Part shown: positions 29,454 to 38,536 of the stretch, one piece after another | Position numbering within the stretch: the stretch's first letter is position 1 | How the letters are laid out: every line of letters starts with the position of its first letter | Source: Limosilactobacillus reuteri | Lineage (GTDB): Bacteria > Bacillota > Bacilli > Lactobacillales > Lactobacillaceae | Direction: 5' to 3' | NCBI RefSeq assembly: GCF_020784725.1 | Contig: NZ_JAJGTZ010000044.1 | Location: 1-64,000, forward strand | Length of the DNA stretch: 64,000 nt | The notes under the pieces: model-generated | Database searches by the model: none | What the model was told of the DNA's origin: nothing | Seen by the model: the letters and a program-made list of their open reading frames with translations, nothing else | Made by a program: the position numbers and the translations under genes

Positions 29454-31289
29454 ATGAACCTAGAAGAAATGAAAGAGCGGCAAAAACACATTCGGAATTT
29501 CTCGATTGTTGCCCACATTGACCATGGAAAATCAACGCTTGCTGATCGTATTTTAGAGATGACTGATTCAATCAGCAAACGTGAAATGAAAAACCAGATT
29601 CTTGATGATATGCCTCTAGAACGAGAACGGGGCATTACAATCAAATTAAATGCCGTCGCTCTGACATATCATGCTAAAGACGGTGAAGACTACATTTTCC
29701 ATTTAATCGATACACCAGGCCACGTCGATTTTTCTTATGAAGTCTCACGGTCTCTTGCTGCCTGTGAAGGTGCCGTCTTAGTAGTCGATGCAACGCAAGG
29801 AGTAGAAGCACAGACCCTTGCTAACGTCTTTTTAGCGCTTGACAATGACCTTGAAATTTTACCTGTTATCAATAAGATCGATTTACCCTCTGCTGATCCT
29901 GAGGGTACTAAGAAACAGATTGAAGACGAGATTGGTTTAGATACTGATGAGGCAGTTGATATTAGTGCTAAAACTGGAATGGGCGTTGATGAAGTCCTGG
30001 AAAAAATCGTTAAAGACGTCCCAGCACCAACAGGAGATTTAACCGCGCCGTTAAAAGCCCTTATCTTTGATTCAAAGTATGATGATTATCGGGGCGTTGT
30101 CCTTAGTGTCCGGGTTGTTGAAGGGACTGTTAAAAAAGGTGACCGAATTAAATTAATGAACGGTGGTACCGAATATGAGGTAGCAGAAGTAGGGATTAAC
30201 TCTCCTAAACCATTGGCACGTGATGTGTTGATGGCTGGGGATGTAGGTTACATCACCGCGGCAATTAAAGACATTAAAGATACTCGGGTCGGTGATACGG
30301 TTACAAGTGCAGATAATCCTACAGATAAGCCGTTAGAAGGATATCGGCAAATGACGCCAATGGTATATGCTGGACTCTATCCAACTGATAATGCTAAATT
30401 TAATGATTTACGTGATGCGTTGGAAAAGCTTCAACTTAATGATGCGGCATTAACTTTTGAACCGGAATCATCGCAAGCATTGGGATTTGGATTCCGTTGT
30501 GGTTTCTTAGGATTACTTCACATGGACGTTATTCAAGAACGACTTGAACGTGAATTTAATCTTGATTTAATCACGACTGCGCCATCTGTTACTTACCATG
30601 TTGAATTAGCGGATGGGACAACAAAGGAAGTGGAAAATCCGGCTGAAATGCCAGACGCTTCTTCCATTAAAGCGATTAAGGAACCATATGTCCGCGCTTC
30701 AATCATGGTTCCCAATGATTATGTTGGCCCAGTAATGGAACTTTGCCAACGGAAACGGGGAGACTTTGATACAATGGAATATCTAAGCGATACCCGGGTA
30801 AACGTTATTTATCATATTCCGTTGTCAGAAATTATTTTTGACTTCTTTGACAAGTTAAAGAGTTCTACACGGGGATACGCTTCCTTAGATTATGAAATTG
30901 ATGGCTACCGGCCAAGTAATTTGGTTAAGATTGACATCTTGCTTAATGGCGATAAGGTGGATGCATTAAGCTTTATTGCTCACCGTGACTTTGCGGCAGA
31001 ACGTGGTCGGGAAATTACTGCTAAATTAAAGAAGATCATTCCACGGCAAAACTTTGAAATTCCAATTCAAGCTGCAATCGGCTCAAAGATTATTGCACGA
31101 ACTAATATTAAAGCCTACCGGAAAGATGTTACTGCCCGTATTCATACTGGGGATCCAGACCGGCGTGCTAAATTATTAGATAAGCAGAAACGTGGGAAGA
31201 AACGGATGAAGGCTGTCGGAAAAGTTGATATTCCTCAGGCCGCCTTTATGGCCGTTTTGAAGACCGATGAGCAATTGGACGAGAAGTAA
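29454..31289 (+). CDS. lepA: Elongation factor 4 (LepA)
   Basis: Ribosome-bound GTPase thought to act on stalled or maturing ribosomes. The 611-residue protein has the G1 motif AHIDHGKST (about 20-28), DTPGHVD and NKID, the EF-G-like domains, and the LepA-specific C-terminal domain with its conserved basic end ([20 protein letters not shown]). Frame and length are complete. It is a single-gene unit after dnaJ. Confidence 0.98.
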   Translation: MNLEEMKERQKHIRNFSIVAHIDHGKSTLADRILEMTDSISKREMKNQILDDMPLERERGITIKLNAVALTYHAKDGEDYIFHLIDTPGHVDFSYEVSRSLAACEGAVLVVDATQGVEAQTLANVFLALDNDLEILPVINKIDLPSADPEGTKKQIEDEIGLDTDEAVDISAKTGMGVDEVLEKIVKDVPAPTGDLTAPLKALIFDSKYDDYRGVVLSVRVVEGTVKKGDRIKLMNGGTEYEVAEVGINSPKPLARDVLMAGDVGYITAAIKDIKDTRVGDTVTSADNPTDKPLEGYRQMTPMVYAGLYPTDNAKFNDLRDALEKLQLNDAALTFEPESSQALGFGFRCGFLGLLHMDVIQERLEREFNLDLITTAPSVTYHVELADGTTKEVENPAEMPDASSIKAIKEPYVRASIMVPNDYVGPVMELCQRKRGDFDTMEYLSDTRVNVIYHIPLSEIIFDFFDKLKSSTRGYASLDYEIDGYRPSNLVKIDILLNGDKVDALSFIAHRDFAAERGREITAKLKKIIPRQNFEIPIQAAIGSKIIARTNIKAYRKDVTARIHTGDPDRRAKLLDKQKRGKKRMKAVGKVDIPQAAFMAVLKTDEQLDEK

Positions 31290-31335
31290 ACGTTGATGTA
31301 AAGGCGGTTGTTGTCTTTGCATCTGCCTCTAATAA

Positions 31336-31365
31336 CATAGTTGCGTGGGTATGACGCAAACTATG
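31336..31365 (+). other. Hairpin after lepA
   Basis: CATAGTTGCGT (31336-31346) pairs with ACGCAAACTATG (31354-31365) with one bulged base. No T-run follows. Function is not clear; it may protect the 3' end of the lepA mRNA. Confidence 0.5.
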
Positions 31366-31376
31366 AAAATTAAATG

Positions 31377-31581
31377 GGCTCTATAATATCTGATGTTGAT
31401 ATAGAAATATCACTTTCTATACCAATATCAGATTTTTGTTTTTAAACTAAAAAGAGGCTCGCCTTCTGATACAATGAAATCGCCAAAACATATAGAAAGG
31501 AAGGTAATCTCCATAAATAGTAATACAAGGACTCTCCTCAATTTAACAGACCCTCATTCAAATCTTTTCATCATTGATTAA
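31377..31581 (+). pseudogene. Relic of an insertion sequence 5' end, transposase N-terminus (ISL3-like?)
   Basis: This fills most of the 388-base gap between lepA and pepD. A ribosome-site-like AAGGAAGG (31498-31505) is followed at 31513 by ATA where ATG is expected. The next 21 codons read NSNTRTLLNLTDPHSNLFII, then Asp and a stop at 31579. That resembles the first residues of ISL3-family transposases as I remember them. GGGCTCT at about 31377 could be the old terminal repeat. The rest of the element is gone. This is recognition from memory, unverified. Confidence 0.4.
31388..31438 (+). terminator. Hairpin with T-run between lepA and pepD
   Basis: ATCTGAT plus TTG and ATAGAAA pair with TTTCTAT plus CAA and ATCAGAT, followed by TTTTT. 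It can terminate lepA, or may be an inner structure of the IS relic. Confidence 0.65.
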
Positions 31582-31601
31582 ACATGGTGGGCTTTTATAC
31601 T
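31574..31601 (+). promoter_or_regulatory. Possible promoter of pepD
   Basis: TTGATT (31574-31579), a 16-base spacer, then TATACT (31596-31601). It lies in the 3' end of the IS relic. Confidence 0.4.
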
Positions 31602-31677
31602 CGCTTAATACTGCAGCCCTCATAAAATTAGCGTATCATAGATAATGTAATCGCTATTATTTGAGGAGGAAATAAAT

Positions 31678-33093
31678 ATGCAAAATAAAGATGCTTGTAC
31701 ATCAATCATGGTCGGTAAGAAGGCTTCTCTCGATGGTGCTAATTATATTGCCCGTAATGAAGATCGCGTAAAGGCAATTGAACCCAAGCGATTTTTAGTA
31801 AAACCGGCAGTAAAGGGACGCCACGAAACCTACGTATCACCTTACAATAAAGTAACTGTAGCCTTGCCGGAAGAGGGAATGCGTTATACTTCTACGCCTA
31901 CCCTTGATCAAACAGCAGGACCTAATGAAGAAGATGGAATTAATGAAGCAAATGTGGCAGCTTCCTTTACTGAGAGTGTTTATGCAAATGATCGGGTGTT
32001 AGCATATGATCCATACGTAAAAAATGGCCTGGCAGAAGACTCACTTTGTACTTTAGTATTACCGTATATTCATTCTGCCCGTGAAGGAGTTGAATATACG
32101 GGAAAATTAATTGCTGAATTGGGGGCTGCTGAGGGAAACGGGATGCAATTTGCAGATGCCGATGAGATTTGGTATATGGAAGTAGTAACTGGTCACCAAT
32201 GGGTTGCAGTTCGTATTCCTGATGATTGCTATGCTGTTACTCCTAACCAAGTAGCAATTGAAGATATTGATTTTGATGATCCTGATAATTATATGTGGGC
32301 TGATGGAATTCAAGAATTTGTTGAAGACCACCAATTAAACCCTGACCATGACCGGTGGGATTTCCGCCATATTTTTGGTACCAGTACACAAAAAGACCGT
32401 CACTACAATACACCGCGGACTTGGTTTGCTCAACGTTACCTTAGTCCTAACGCTTCATTAGGCCAACGTCCCGAAGATTCTGAAATGCCATTTATCCGTA
32501 AGGCTGAATTTAAGATTGCTAATGAAGACATCCAGTATGTTTTAAAATCGCATTTTAATGAGACACCTTACGATCCAATGGGGGATGCTCCTGAACGTAA
32601 GACTTACCGGGCTATCTCTTTATCACGAACAGCTCAATCACATATTTTACAAGTGCGTAATCTGAATAAATATAAAACAAGTATTCATTGGATTGAACTA
32701 GGAGTCCCAGCATTTAACCCTTATGTTCCATTTTTTGCTAATGCTGACGATACTGATGAATCATATCGAAACGTACCTGAAAAAATGAACTTAGAATCTG
32801 CATTCTGGTTAAATGAAGCCTTAGCAGAGGTCGTTGAAAGTCATTATCAAGAATTTATGGAAAAAGATGAAGACTACCAAAAGGAGCTAAATGAATGGGC
32901 ACGCCGTAAAATTGCGCAGGTTGATAAAGAAGCAGCTAGTCTTGAAGGCCAGGCACTAATTGATTATCTAACTGGACAAAATCATGAAATAGCTACCCAT
33001 TATAATGAACGGACAAAGGCCCTCTTCTTTGAATTATTAACTGAAGGCTGTGAGCTTTCAAAGATGTCATTTAAGATGGATCCCAACCTTTAA
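31678..33093 (+). CDS. pepD: Dipeptidase, C69 (PepD) family
   Basis: Cytoplasmic N-terminal nucleophile-type peptidase that cleaves dipeptides taken up or released from larger peptides. The 471-residue protein has Cys7 in DACTSIMVGKKAS as the probable nucleophile, then YIARNEDR, as in lactobacillar PepD. The short head before the cysteine might be removed, or Cys might become the N-terminus by processing. It has no signal peptide. TTGAGGAGG precedes ATG 31678. The exact dipeptide preference cannot be read. Confidence 0.9.
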   Translation: MQNKDACTSIMVGKKASLDGANYIARNEDRVKAIEPKRFLVKPAVKGRHETYVSPYNKVTVALPEEGMRYTSTPTLDQTAGPNEEDGINEANVAASFTESVYANDRVLAYDPYVKNGLAEDSLCTLVLPYIHSAREGVEYTGKLIAELGAAEGNGMQFADADEIWYMEVVTGHQWVAVRIPDDCYAVTPNQVAIEDIDFDDPDNYMWADGIQEFVEDHQLNPDHDRWDFRHIFGTSTQKDRHYNTPRTWFAQRYLSPNASLGQRPEDSEMPFIRKAEFKIANEDIQYVLKSHFNETPYDPMGDAPERKTYRAISLSRTAQSHILQVRNLNKYKTSIHWIELGVPAFNPYVPFFANADDTDESYRNVPEKMNLESAFWLNEALAEVVESHYQEFMEKDEDYQKELNEWARRKIAQVDKEAASLEGQALIDYLTGQNHEIATHYNERTKALFFELLTEGCELSKMSFKMDPNL

Positions 33094-33165
33094 GCGACTT
33101 TGAATATTGACGTTTTTCTCTTTGTTATTAAAATATAATTAGTATAAAATGAGAGAAGGATGAAA

Positions 33166-34242
33166 ATGAGACTTCAAGCAACCTATGAACGACATTATCT
33201 AGTAGAAGTTTTTACAAAATTGGGATTTAACCAAGATGACAGTCAATTATTAGCAGACACTCTAGTTGATGCGGATTTGCGCGGGATCTCATCTCATGGG
33301 ATTCAACGATTAGCATGGTATCGTCGGATGATTAAAGAAGGAACGATTATTCCCCAAAATAAGGCCGAAATTATTCGTGAGTTACCAGGCTCCGTCCTTG
33401 TTGACGCTAACCAAAATATGGGACAGCTCGCAACGGTTTTAGCAACTCAAAAAATAATTGAAAAGGCTAAGAAAACAGGGGTAGCAATTGCTGTTATTCG
33501 CAATTCGAATCACTTCGGCACTGCTGGTTACTATACAAGATTAGCATTAGAAGCTGGATTGGTAGGAGTTGCCCTTACTAACACTCGTCCCCTGGTAGTC
33601 CCAACTAATGCTACTCAGGCTTTTCTTGGGTCTAATGCTTTTGCGTTTGGCTTTCCTGCTTCTCCACATCCATTTATGTTTGATGGTGCCACTTGTGTTG
33701 TTTCAGGGGGAAAAATTCAAGTTTATGCTAAAAAAGGCGAACCGTTGCCAGGTGAATGGGCAGTTGATAAAGATCGGCAGGTAGTAACTGATGCGCAAGA
33801 GGCAGAAGATATTCTTGCCACCGCGGCCTTTACTGAAGGAGAACAAAAAGGTGGAGGAGTTCTCACTCTTGGCGGAAATGATGAGGAAAATTCTAATTAT
33901 AAGGGGATGGGAAACTCGATTGTAATTGAATTGTTGACGGGTATTTTAGCTCAAGGTTCTATCTCTGCCGATACTGTTAGTGGTAAACATGACTTTAGCC
34001 AATTTGTAATGGTTCTTAATCCAGCATTCTTCGGTGATCCAGAAGTATTGAAGAAAGATGCCACATCAATGTTAGATCGAATTCGCCAACTTGAACATAT
34101 TCCTAGTAAAGAAATTTGGGTACCCGGTGATCGTGAGTACCGTTTATTAGCAGAAAATAAAGAAAAAGGTGTCACGATTGATGAAAAGACCTATCAAGAA
34201 ATGAAAGAAATCGGAACTGAACTTGGTATTGATGTTCCTTAA
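33166..34242 (+). CDS. Ldh_2 family NAD(P)-dependent oxidoreductase (malate/L-lactate dehydrogenase type)
   Basis: 358-residue protein of the Ldh_2 fold, unrelated to classic LDH. Family signs are DLRGISSHGIQRL (about 37-49), the catalytic His region RNSNHFGTAGYY, and the nucleotide-binding NAFAFGFPA segment. Members oxidise malate, L-lactate, ureidoglycolate, sulfolactate or related 2-hydroxy acids. The substrate here is open. ATG 33166 is preferred to 33160 because AGAAGGA runs into 33160. It is alone between pepD and a small gene, with no pathway neighbours. Confidence 0.85.
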   Translation: MRLQATYERHYLVEVFTKLGFNQDDSQLLADTLVDADLRGISSHGIQRLAWYRRMIKEGTIIPQNKAEIIRELPGSVLVDANQNMGQLATVLATQKIIEKAKKTGVAIAVIRNSNHFGTAGYYTRLALEAGLVGVALTNTRPLVVPTNATQAFLGSNAFAFGFPASPHPFMFDGATCVVSGGKIQVYAKKGEPLPGEWAVDKDRQVVTDAQEAEDILATAAFTEGEQKGGGVLTLGGNDEENSNYKGMGNSIVIELLTGILAQGSISADTVSGKHDFSQFVMVLNPAFFGDPEVLKKDATSMLDRIRQLEHIPSKEIWVPGDREYRLLAENKEKGVTIDEKTYQEMKEIGTELGIDVP

Positions 34243-34317
34243 TAATTGATAAACTCCTTCAAATTCTGATAAGCGAAAGTGGTACACTGAACATATGAGA
34301 AAAAAGGAGCATCTTAA

Positions 34318-34494
34318 ATGGAAGATCGAGAATTAGTAACGTTTTGGCTCGCAGGTGATCATAAGTTAGCAATTCGAAAGGGACTTACTTCGGCAATTTT
34401 AGCGCGTGAACTTAGAAAAAAGGGTTATAAGGATAAATTAATAGAAGACTTTCTTGATGATTTTGCACGTGGCTTGAAAAATCATCAAAAATAG
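34318..34494 (+). CDS. Hypothetical 58-residue protein
   Basis: Short open frame with good gene signals: AAAAAGGAGC (34301-34310) ends seven bases before ATG 34318, TGGTACACT (34280-34288) upstream looks like an extended -10, and a terminator follows at 34499. The protein is helical and charged (MEDRELVTFWLAGDHKLAIR, then LTSAILARELRKKGYKDKL). No family is recognised. It has no membrane helix. Confidence 0.6.
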   Translation: MEDRELVTFWLAGDHKLAIRKGLTSAILARELRKKGYKDKLIEDFLDDFARGLKNHQK

Positions 34495-34498
34495 GCAT

Positions 34499-34540
34499 AA
34501 AAAAACTCCCAACGTTTTACTAAACGCTGAGAGTTTTTTA
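34499..34540. terminator. Bidirectional terminator between the 58-residue gene and ldh
   Basis: AAAAACTC plus CGTTT pair with AAACG plus GAGTTTTT. A and T flanks allow use from both sides. Confidence 0.85.
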
Positions 34541-34578
34541 GTAGCACGATAATCTATCGTTTTATTTATGAATATGGC

Positions 34579-35571
<993 letters not shown>

Positions 35572-35644
35572 TTATTTGAGATTTCTCTCACAGTAATGAT
35601 TATAACATTCCGCAGAAAAATTACTATAAGATTTTATAGATAAA

Positions 35645-35824
35645 TTAGTTAGTAAATAAGCCTGCTCCTAAGATAATGACTGCTAAAAGGATCGCTGGCC
35701 AAAGCAAAACATGAATTAATGTCCCGATTAATAAAATAAGAAGGATCAGGCCAATGAACTTAACCGTTAAAATCCCAATCTTCCATAGTAACCAGCAGAT
35801 AAGAATAGCAATTAAGAGACTCAC
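35645..35824 (-). CDS. Small hydrophobic membrane protein, hypothetical
   Basis: 59-residue, almost wholly hydrophobic protein with two predicted membrane helices (about 1-30 and 33-58). Family not recognised; it resembles small phage-shock or stress membrane proteins only in composition. GTG 35824 is preferred over GTG 35836 because AAAGG (35838-35842) then sits at a normal distance. On the minus strand, TATACT at 35866-35861 with an upstream TG is its likely -10. It is divergent from the next gene across a 9-base inverted repeat. Confidence 0.65.
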   Translation of the reverse strand: MSLLIAILICWLLWKIGILTVKFIGLILLILLIGTLIHVLLWPAILLAVIILGAGLFTN

Positions 35825-35883
35825 TATTGTAATCACCTTTCTTTAAAGTATTTTGAACATAGTATAGCATTTTTTTGAAAATT

Positions 35884-35908
35884 AAAGTTTAAACATAGAT
35901 TAAACTTT
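35884..35908. promoter_or_regulatory. Perfect inverted repeat between divergent small genes, candidate operator
   Basis: AAAGTTTAA (35884-35892), seven bases, then TTAAACTTT (35900-35908). It covers the expected -35 of the minus promoter and touches the -35 of the plus promoter, so one regulator could control both genes. The regulator is unknown. Confidence 0.6.
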
Positions 35909-35934
35909 GGAACGTTGGTGACCTGTGCTAAAAT
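35907..35934 (+). promoter_or_regulatory. Promoter of the 112-residue unknown gene
   Basis: TTGGAA (35907-35912), a 16-base spacer, then TAAAAT (35929-35934) with an upstream TG. Confidence 0.55.
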
Positions 35935-35987
35935 ATACCTATCTAGGGAGATTAATTTAAAATTGATCAGGAATAATAATAGAGGAG

Positions 35988-36326
35988 GTGGTTACCATTC
36001 TGAATCGAACTAAGCAGTTTATGCGCGACAATGATTTAATGTATAAAAAAGAGTACATTCGGCCAATGATGACACCCCAACACGTATATGTGTTCCGCTT
36101 TGGTAAACACAGACTAAATAATCGGGTAATTGTTCGTTATTCCCATACTTGGACCGGACGATTAAAAATTAACGAGATTGATGTTCGGTTGCATCACCAA
36201 CACCATCCCCGTATTTTCTTGACTGAGTCCGACTTAATCGATTACTTAAGCCATCATTTAGAAAAAGAAAAGAAACGCGAACAAGAACGACCACATATTA
36301 GTAAAGTTGATAATGAAAATGATTAA
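35988..36326 (+). CDS. Hypothetical basic protein, start uncertain
   Basis: Up to 112 residues, not recognised. It is rich in His, Arg and Lys, with a beta-like middle (YVFRFGKHRLNNRVIVRY) and a charged helical tail. No cysteine or membrane helix. The start is unclear: GAGGAGG (35982-35988) is a strong ribosome site but merges with GTG 35988. At the right spacing lie ATT 35997 and CTG 36000, while the next ATG is at 36021. The coordinates use GTG as the longest form. Neighbours give no clear role. Confidence 0.65.
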   Translation: MVTILNRTKQFMRDNDLMYKKEYIRPMMTPQHVYVFRFGKHRLNNRVIVRYSHTWTGRLKINEIDVRLHHQHHPRIFLTESDLIDYLSHHLEKEKKREQERPHISKVDNEND

Positions 36327-36346
36327 ACTTTATTAAGTTGGTATTT

Positions 36347-36385
36347 ATCGTGACCATTTACTTTTATTGTGGTCACGATTTTATT
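36347..36385 (+). terminator. Terminator/attenuator before prmA
   Basis: ATCGTGACCA (36347-36356) pairs perfectly with TGGTCACGAT (36370-36379), then a T-rich run. It ends just upstream of the prmA ribosome site AAGGAGG. Confidence 0.8.
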
Positions 36386-36403
36386 ATTTAAGGAGGTCAT
36401 TAA

Positions 36404-37363
36404 ATGGATTGGACAGCAATAAAGGTAATAACTTCTAGCGAGGCTATTGAAGCAGTTAGCTATATTTTGACAGATATGGGAGCACAAGGCGTTCAAATTG
36501 AGGATGCCGCTGATTTTGAAAACTTGCATGAAGGAAAGTATGGAGACCACGGTGAATTTATCGATCCATCATTAATTCCGCACCGAAAAAGTGGCGCAGC
36601 AGTATCGGGATATTTTCCACAAAATGTATTTGTTCCTGAACTATTGCCAACTATCCATCAACGAGTAGCAAAATTAAGGGATTACGGCTTGAATCCAGGA
36701 GAAAATGATGTCTCAGCTGCAACCGTCAATAATCAGCAATGGGCAACGGTTTGGCAAAAATATTATCACCCATTAAGAGTAACGGACCAGCTAACGATTG
36801 TTCCGCAATGGGAAGAATATCAGCCAGTAGATCCTAAAGAAAAATTGATTTTTCTTGATCCAGGAATGGCTTTTGGTACCGGAACTCATCCAACGACCCG
36901 TTTAATGTTGGAGGCCCTTGAGAAAACGATTGTTGGTAATGAATATGTAATCGATGTCGGGACTGGCTCTGGTGTTTTAAGTATTGCTGCTAAACACTTA
37001 GGCGCAGGAAAAGTTGATGCTTATGATATTGATGAAGTAGCAGTTAACTCAGCAAAAAAGAATCTTGCACTAAACCCGATCGCTAAAGATGTTAAGGTTG
37101 GCGTAAATAGCCTGTTAGACGGAATCCATACCCAAGCAGACTTGATTGTTGCTAATATTCTTGCGGAAATCATCGTACCCCTTATTCCTCAGGCATATGA
37201 AAATCTTAAGCCAGGTGGCAAATTCCTTGTTTCGGGAATTATCGATGATAAAGCTCCGTTGATTCGTCAAAAGTTGCAAGAGCAAGGATTTATAATTGAC
37301 GATGAACAGCAGATGAAGGACTGGCATGGAATGATTGCTCATAAGCCAACCGAGGTGAAATAA
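36404..37363 (+). CDS. prmA: Ribosomal protein L11 methyltransferase
   Basis: SAM-dependent enzyme that trimethylates ribosomal protein L11. The 319-residue protein has the N-terminal L11-binding domain and the catalytic domain with [14 protein letters not shown], motif [14 protein letters not shown] (about 184-196) and [15 protein letters not shown] precedes ATG 36404. Its stop codon directly precedes the rsmE start with no gap, the usual pairing in Firmicutes. Confidence 0.96.
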   Translation: MDWTAIKVITSSEAIEAVSYILTDMGAQGVQIEDAADFENLHEGKYGDHGEFIDPSLIPHRKSGAAVSGYFPQNVFVPELLPTIHQRVAKLRDYGLNPGENDVSAATVNNQQWATVWQKYYHPLRVTDQLTIVPQWEEYQPVDPKEKLIFLDPGMAFGTGTHPTTRLMLEALEKTIVGNEYVIDVGTGSGVLSIAAKHLGAGKVDAYDIDEVAVNSAKKNLALNPIAKDVKVGVNSLLDGIHTQADLIVANILAEIIVPLIPQAYENLKPGGKFLVSGIIDDKAPLIRQKLQEQGFIIDDEQQMKDWHGMIAHKPTEVK

Positions 37364-38104
37364 ATGCAACGCTATTTTGTTAATGCAACTCCAGCTGATG
37401 AAGTAACATTGCCATCTGAAGCATCTCACCATTTATTAAAGGTAATGCGCGCAGAGGTTGGAACAACTGTTGAACTTGTGTTAGCTGACCACTGTGTATA
37501 TCTTGCGACTGTAACTGCTACAGAACCAACGGCGACATTAAAAATCAATCAAAAGTTAGATGCTGATAGTGAATTACCAGTTTCGGTAACGCTTGCCTGC
37601 GGACTTCCAAAGACTAAAGAGAAGCCAGAGTTAATTGTTCAAAAAGCAACTGAACTGGGGGCAGATAAAATTGTCTTCTTCGATGCTGCTCGCTCCATTA
37701 GTCATTGGCAGGGAAATAAGCAGAAACGAAAGATCGACCGTCTGCAAAAAATAGCTGAATCAGCAGCGGAACAATCCCATCGGAATAAAATTCCGCAGGT
37801 TGAATACAGTGCTAATCTTGATCAGTTATTAGCAGATTATCCCGCTACTGAACGAATAGTTGCTTGGGAAGAATCAGCTAAACAGGGTGAAGTAAGTGCT
37901 TTAGCGCAACAATTTAATGGCCTTAAACCAGGAGATTCGCTCCTTGCTATTTTTGGTCCAGAAGGTGGATTAACGGAAAATGAAATTGCTAAAATGAATG
38001 AAGCTGAAGTGGTAACAGCAGGTTTAGGACCACGAATTCTGCGGACCGAAACAGCACCTTTATATTTCATGGCGGCTATTTCGTATGCAATGGAATTGTC
38101 ATAA
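37364..38104 (+). CDS. rsmE: 16S rRNA (uracil(1498)-N3)-methyltransferase
   Basis: Methylates U1498 in the decoding centre of the 30S subunit. The 246-residue protein is a SPOUT-class knot methyltransferase with an N-terminal PUA-like domain. Family motifs are GLPKTKEKPELIVQKATELG, the FGPEGGLTENEI loop and the C-terminal LGPRILRTETAPL knot. ATG 37364 begins right after the prmA stop, which signals tight translational coupling. Confidence 0.96.
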   Translation: MQRYFVNATPADEVTLPSEASHHLLKVMRAEVGTTVELVLADHCVYLATVTATEPTATLKINQKLDADSELPVSVTLACGLPKTKEKPELIVQKATELGADKIVFFDAARSISHWQGNKQKRKIDRLQKIAESAAEQSHRNKIPQVEYSANLDQLLADYPATERIVAWEESAKQGEVSALAQQFNGLKPGDSLLAIFGPEGGLTENEIAKMNEAEVVTAGLGPRILRTETAPLYFMAAISYAMELS

Positions 38105-38182
38105 TGTAGCTGGCGTACTTATGGTAAAATAGAGAACAGCTTTAATCGGTAATTTAAAACTGAATATAGGTGTTGAGAGAGA

Positions 38183-38518
38183 ATGAATTTTATGAAAAAA
38201 GCATGGGAACATTTAGATAAACCATTATGGCTAGCCAGTATTTTAATTGGGATGGTATTGACCCTCGTTGTCGATAAACTTCCATTTGTTACGCGGGTAG
38301 TAATGGTAGAGATTGTCTTAATCCTTGTTAATGGTATTTTTAGTATTTGGTCCGGTTATTGGATTTATAAGCACCAGCGAAAATGGGGCGAGTTGTTCAT
38401 TTTCCCAATCCTTTACTTGATAACTGCGTATTTCTTTATGCCACAATATACTTATTATTTTGCCCTTGCTTACTTAGCGCTTGCATACTTATCATGGGCA
38501 ATGCGTCAACAAAAGTAA
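38183..38518 (+). CDS. Hypothetical membrane protein
   Basis: 111-residue protein with four predicted membrane segments (about 16-32, 37-62, 69-84 and 86-106) and a short basic N-terminus. No family recognised. A weak GAGAGAG precedes ATG 38183; ATG 38192 is an alternative. TAAAAT (38125-38130) with an upstream TG may be an extended -10. The stop is 18 bases before rel, so it may be cotranscribed with it. Confidence 0.7.
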   Translation: MNFMKKAWEHLDKPLWLASILIGMVLTLVVDKLPFVTRVVMVEIVLILVNGIFSIWSGYWIYKHQRKWGELFIFPILYLITAYFFMPQYTYYFALAYLALAYLSWAMRQQK

Positions 38519-38536
38519 TTGAAAGGAGGTCGCCCG

